A stretch of DNA of 64,000 nucleotides from Cavia porcellus. Lineage: Eukaryota; Chordata; Mammalia; Rodentia; Caviidae. A program made the position numbers and the translations under genes. Positions 60,410 through 64,000 of the stretch are shown piece after piece. The stretch spans positions 76,463,482 through 76,527,481 of the forward strand of contig NW_026947484.1 of assembly GCF_034190915.1 (NCBI RefSeq). The letters are read 5' to 3'. The notes under the pieces are model-generated. The model was given only the letters and a program-made list of their open reading frames with translations, was not told the origin of the DNA and did not search any database. Position 1 is the first letter of the stretch. Each line of letters starts with the position of its first letter.

Positions 60410-61295
60410 ATTAAACTACTAAACTATTAAAGATGGTTAAAGATTTTACTTCAGGAACACAGAGCACTTACCAAAAATCTCTTTGGGCTTGCATGTTAAT
60501 GCATATCTTTCTGTGTTTTTGAGACTACTCCTAAGTGTTTTCCTTATAATAGGAAAGAAGTTTTAATGTACATTACCTACAAGATGGGACCTGTTTATAA
60601 TCCATCAAGTCATATGCAAGAGGTCTTTTCCCGTGCCTTTCTTAACATTAGATACTAGAATTTTTTTTTTATTTTAAAAGCCAAAATATTTACCTAGTTC
60701 TATGAACAGATGAAAATTTTATCATTTGTATTGCTTCGTTTATACATTTTCTATTCATACCTTTTATTCATTTCTCTAGTGGGACATTTATTTTTGTTAT
60801 TTTTAAGAGTGTTTTTACTTTTTAAATTCCCTTTAAATTGTTTTTATTATAAAAATGTTAGGGAGTTGTGAGCATGAATCATATATTTTGAATATTTGTA
60901 AGTACTTAATTTTAGGTTGTCAGATTTCTATAATTTCCATGGAGACTAGGAAGGAAGGACTGTGGTGGTGTCTGCACCCTGCTCTGCTTTCACGCAGGAG
61001 AGAAATCGCTTTCAGGCGTGGTCACATCCACTCCAACCCCGCCCGAGCCTGGCAGGCACCCACCATGGCTGGGATGGCAGCTTGGTCTGGCTGTGCCTGC
61101 TCTCAGCCCTCCCCTTGGCCCTCATGCTCCACCCTGTTTAACCCCGTGGCATCCTCAGTCCAGTGACAGGCCGGCCTCTTTCCTGCCCCCTGGAAGTCTG
61201 CAGGTGCCATCCCTTTGCTTGAAAGAGGCGCACACATAACCACATGTACACACACACACAGGTGCTCAGCTGCATTTCTTGTAGCTAATAATTCT
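60410..61295. other. No gene recognised
   Basis: AT-rich to 60.95 kb. 60960-61230 is GC-rich with 73-103 codon frames and a CA repeat at 61247-61260, but no splice-bounded exon stands out. Confidence 0.45.
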
Positions 61296-61299
61296 TAGG

Positions 61300-61525
61300 A
61301 GAGTCCTGGGCTCAGGACTTCAGAGTGAGCTGCTTGGGATCACCTGGCTTCCCCTCAGCTCTGCCCTTCAGCTGTCACTTTACCTCCTCCCCGCTTGTAA
61401 AAGCAATGGCAGCGTCATACTGGTACCTGTCTCAGAATGTTTGGGAAGATTAAGTAGATTAATTTGTGCAAAGCTCTTGGAAAATTACTCTGCACAGAAG
61501 GGCACATCCGTGCTTAAATGTTGCC
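61300..61525 (+). repeat. MIR element
   Basis: 'gcttgtaaaagcaatggcag' 'tggtacctgtctcagaatgt' 'aattactctgcacagaagg' in MIR order. Confidence 0.65.
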
Positions 61526-61529
61526 ATTC

Positions 61530-61760
61530 ATCATTTTTCAGGTTTCAGCCTAAACTTCACAGCAGAGAATCCCCTCAGGTAACACTGCTTGTTCCCTGAA
61601 GTGTTATCTAACTCATAAGCTTGTCTTTCCCTCTTCAAACACTTCTCAATATGCAGTCTTTGTTATTCACTTACTTCTTCCCAGTGTTTGCCTGAACTCT
61701 AAGAACTCCACAGGAGGAGAGGTTCTCCATGGCGAGGTTGCTAGCGTTGGCGTGTAGTGT
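61530..61760 (+). repeat. L2 3' end, sense
   Basis: 'ttcaggtttcagcctaaact' 'aatcccctcaggtaacactg' and the following text match the L2 3' region. Confidence 0.6.
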
Positions 61761-61844
61761 TTGTAGGAGGAATAAGCAAATAACAATGTCCCAGCCACAA
61801 GACTGCATAGAACTTTATTCACTCATTCATCCATTTTTCAGTCT

Positions 61845-61990
61845 TACAGTTTGAACCCAGGGGTGCTCTACTACTGAAGTACATGCCCACGTTGTTTTAT
61901 TAGACAGGATCTCGTTAAGTTGTGCAGTCTGTCCTCTCAGGATCCTCCCTAGAAGCTGGGATTGCTGGTTTGTGCTGCTGCACCCAGCTA
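61845..61990 (-). repeat. ID remnant plus B1, minus strand
   Basis: 'gtttgaacccaggggtgctc' 'gaagtacatgcccacg', then 'gctgggattgctggtttgtg'. Confidence 0.7.
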
Positions 61991-61999
61991 CCTACATTT

Positions 62000-63020
62000 T
62001 CTTATCACAGTTTATTTTTCACATATTTAAATATTTGATCTGTATGAAACTTGTCTTGAGATATGATCTGATATAAGCATCAAAATTAATTTTTTTCCCA
62101 AATGAGCAGTCAATTACAGCTTCTATAATTGTTTTAAATGAGCACCAACTCAAGGTACATCCTCAGGGACTCTCTAGTATTGATTATTGTTTCCTCTGTT
62201 TGGTTTTCCTTTCCCTGGGGAGTTGTCTGTGGAAAGTGTTGAAGTGTTTGGGCCAGATTCCTCGGGTGTGCTGGCCTGGTGCCAGGATGATGATCCCGGG
62301 CTCATCCCTCTGGGCCAAGCTTCTGAGAGGAAGGAAAACATGATGTTATGCCTTAGGGACGACTACCATTAGCTCAGTATCTAATGCTTCGGAACCTGCT
62401 GGATATTTTAGATAATCTCGTTTTAGGTAATTTCTGCCTTCTATTTTAAAAAGTCATTAAAACCAAGAAACTTCAACATTCCTAACACAACTGCAGGACT
62501 GCTTCTAAATTGCCTCTTACCTCTAGATGTGCAACAGAATCACTTTTTAAAAATCTGAATACATAGTGACTGTGTATTCAGATTGTTTGGTTTGAAAAAT
62601 ATCAGTCACTATTCTTTTCCATATTTTAACTCTTTTAAAATGAAAGTTATAGACTAATACATGCCCATTGTCATAAATAATAAAGCATATATGTAGAAAA
62701 TCAGACTTGCATTCCATCTTCTGATCACTGTCTTGGTTTTCTGAATAATAATACCATAAACTCATTTTCTTATGTACTTCAGTAGGCAACTTTAAAGCAC
62801 TTGAAGCCTTTGCTTTCTGGCTGGCAGCATCCTAGAGAAATTGCCAGTTGATGTTTTCCAGGGACTTTAAAACATCACACTCTGCTTAGTTCTGGACACT
62901 GCGGATGGCAGAAGGTTGCAAGGGCTTGGGCATGTTACAGAATGGGATGATAAAGGGATAAATGGGAACTCAGATGGAAAGCCTCTGAGCTGGAGAGGAG
63001 TGACTTTTCCTGAATTTGTA
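62000..63020. other. No gene recognised; possible old LINE near 62020-62200
   Basis: Diverged LINE-like text ('tttgatctgtatgaaacttg'). The rest is unassigned. Confidence 0.4.
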
Positions 63021-63034
63021 AGAGTGAACATTTA

Positions 63035-63145
63035 AGGGGCTGGAGGTTTAGCTCAGCGGCATAAGCGCCTGCCTTGCAAGCAGGCAGTCGTGAGTTCGAT
63101 TCCTGGTACCAATAAAAAGGAAAAAAGACAAAGAAAAAAAAAAAA
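63035..63145 (+). repeat. Young, near-intact ID SINE with 14-bp TSD
   Basis: 'ggggctggaggtttagctca' to a '...ggtaccaataaaaagg' tail plus poly(A). RNA polymerase III A box at about 63049-63061 and B box 'gagttcgattcc' at 63092-63103. The anticodon arm is fully paired: 63068-63072 with 63080-63084, loop 'cttgcaa'. The TSD 'agagtgaacattta' lies at 63021-63034 and 63146-63159. Confidence 0.95.
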
Positions 63146-63159
63146 AGAGTGAACATTTA

Positions 63160-64000
63160 GCTACAGTGTTTTACTGGGTTATGAAAAGTAGTTTGGTTTC
63201 TTGGGAGATGGGTTAATAATGGAGCACTGTCGAGTTATAAAATGTTTCATAACTTTGTGTCTAGTGTTTTCTGATGCTTTTCCTGACCCCGTGTAAATGG
63301 AAGATAAGTTAGGGGTGAGTGATAGTAGAAGAAAAGGTGATTCCTGACCATGCCCTTCACACTGGCTCTGGGAAGTATGCACCTGATTGCCCTGGGCACT
63401 GATCTATGGCACTGCAGCCCAGAGAACTGTAAAGTTGGCTGTAAGTGATGGGGGTGGTGGACTTTGCAGAATTGCACTTGTTGGGGTTTTTCACAGTGCC
63501 CGGCTTATTACACTAGAGAGGGGAGTTTCATTGCCTAAGGGGACAATTTATGGCGATGGGCTTATCTCCTTGTTCTAGCTCTTTATGTTTTTCTGCCTTT
63601 TAATAAAATGTGGGATCCCAAAGCAATTAAATAGTAGTGTAGTTTTCAGGCAGGAGGTGGAGAAAAGCTAAGTAGGGGAGAGGGCTAACATGATTGACAG
63701 AGGCTGGCTGAAGATTTACATTCGGAATAACTCGTTCTTCAAAACTTTGTTCATTTTCTAGTGGGAGTTATGGGGTAAATCACTGGGCAGGAGAATGGAT
63801 GATTAAAAATGTAGGAGTTATGATTTCTTTTTGACTTTGTAAATCCCACCTTGCCAAGGATTAAAGTCAGCCAAAAACCCTCTGAAATCTTAAATTGTTA
63901 ATAAGCTTGAGACTTTGTATTTTGCAAAACAGCTTACGGTACAGTGGAGTTCATGAGTTGTTTTTTTTAAGGTCCCTAAACTCAAACCCATAACTATCCA
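63160..64000. other. No gene recognised
   Basis: Unassigned unique-looking sequence to the window end. Confidence 0.5.

Noticed and set aside
63035..63110. Functional tRNA-Ala gene
   Set aside because: It has a tRNA-like body with A/B boxes, but the acceptor stem is not paired and it carries a SINE tail, poly(A) and TSD.
1..64000. CRISPR arrays, operons, phage or bacterial features
   Set aside because: Nothing of the kind is present; direct repeats here are SINEs, microsatellites and local duplications of a mammalian genome.

Overview
The window reads as nuclear DNA of a rodent, almost all of it intronic or intergenic. It is AT-rich, has no operon-like gene packing and no long uninterrupted reading frame that looks coding. 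It is densely seeded with short interspersed elements: B1-type (7SL-derived) monomers and ID-type elements derived from a tRNA. B1 plus ID points to Rodentia. The youngest ID copies carry a peculiar A-rich tail (about 'ggtaccaataaaaaggaaaa') that I associate, without being able to check, with the beaver/kangaroo-rat/pocket-gopher lineage (Castorimorpha). That placement is inference.

Layout. 0-5 kb: ancient LINE-like sequence, an older repeat nested in it, and a cluster of B1/ID copies, including a B1 inserted into a MIR. 5-14 kb: mostly unique-looking sequence with scattered SINEs and an unassigned block with open frames near 12.75-13.05 kb. 14.4-15.2 kb: a long L2 (LINE-2) 3' end. 16-19 kb: a head-to-head B1 pair, a (TG)n/(TA)n microsatellite and ancient LINE debris. 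22-25.5 kb: an ancient interspersed repeat, a MER20-like hAT fossil, a sense L1 3' fragment and a 30-base exact repeat on either side of that L1. 28-35 kb: an orphan poly(A) insertion, a young retroelement with a 17-base target-site duplication (TSD), and a MER5A copy split by a later insertion. 41-43 kb: a palindromic MITE-like element. 45.9 kb: one candidate internal exon. 49-53 kb: recent retrotransposition, including a poly(T)-headed ID, a 5'-inverted copy of the 32.8-kb element, and an 828-bp element with its own TSD. 57.2-57.6 kb: the best gene evidence, a terminal-exon-like stretch on + with splice acceptor, 35 codons, stop and AATAAA. 57.9-60.1 kb: a local duplication flanking a hAT transposon fossil. 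60-64 kb: L2, MIR, SINEs and a nearly intact young ID.

No complete protein gene, structural RNA gene, CRISPR array or prokaryotic feature was found. If the terminal exon is real, sequence upstream of 57.26 kb is probably intron of a plus-strand gene and sequence beyond about 57.63 kb is intergenic; I could not name the gene. The more unusual observations concern how the repeats arrived: twin-primed inversion, a templated 30-mer, a poly(A)-only insertion, nested insertions and a dated duplication. I saw no sign of a novel multi-gene system.
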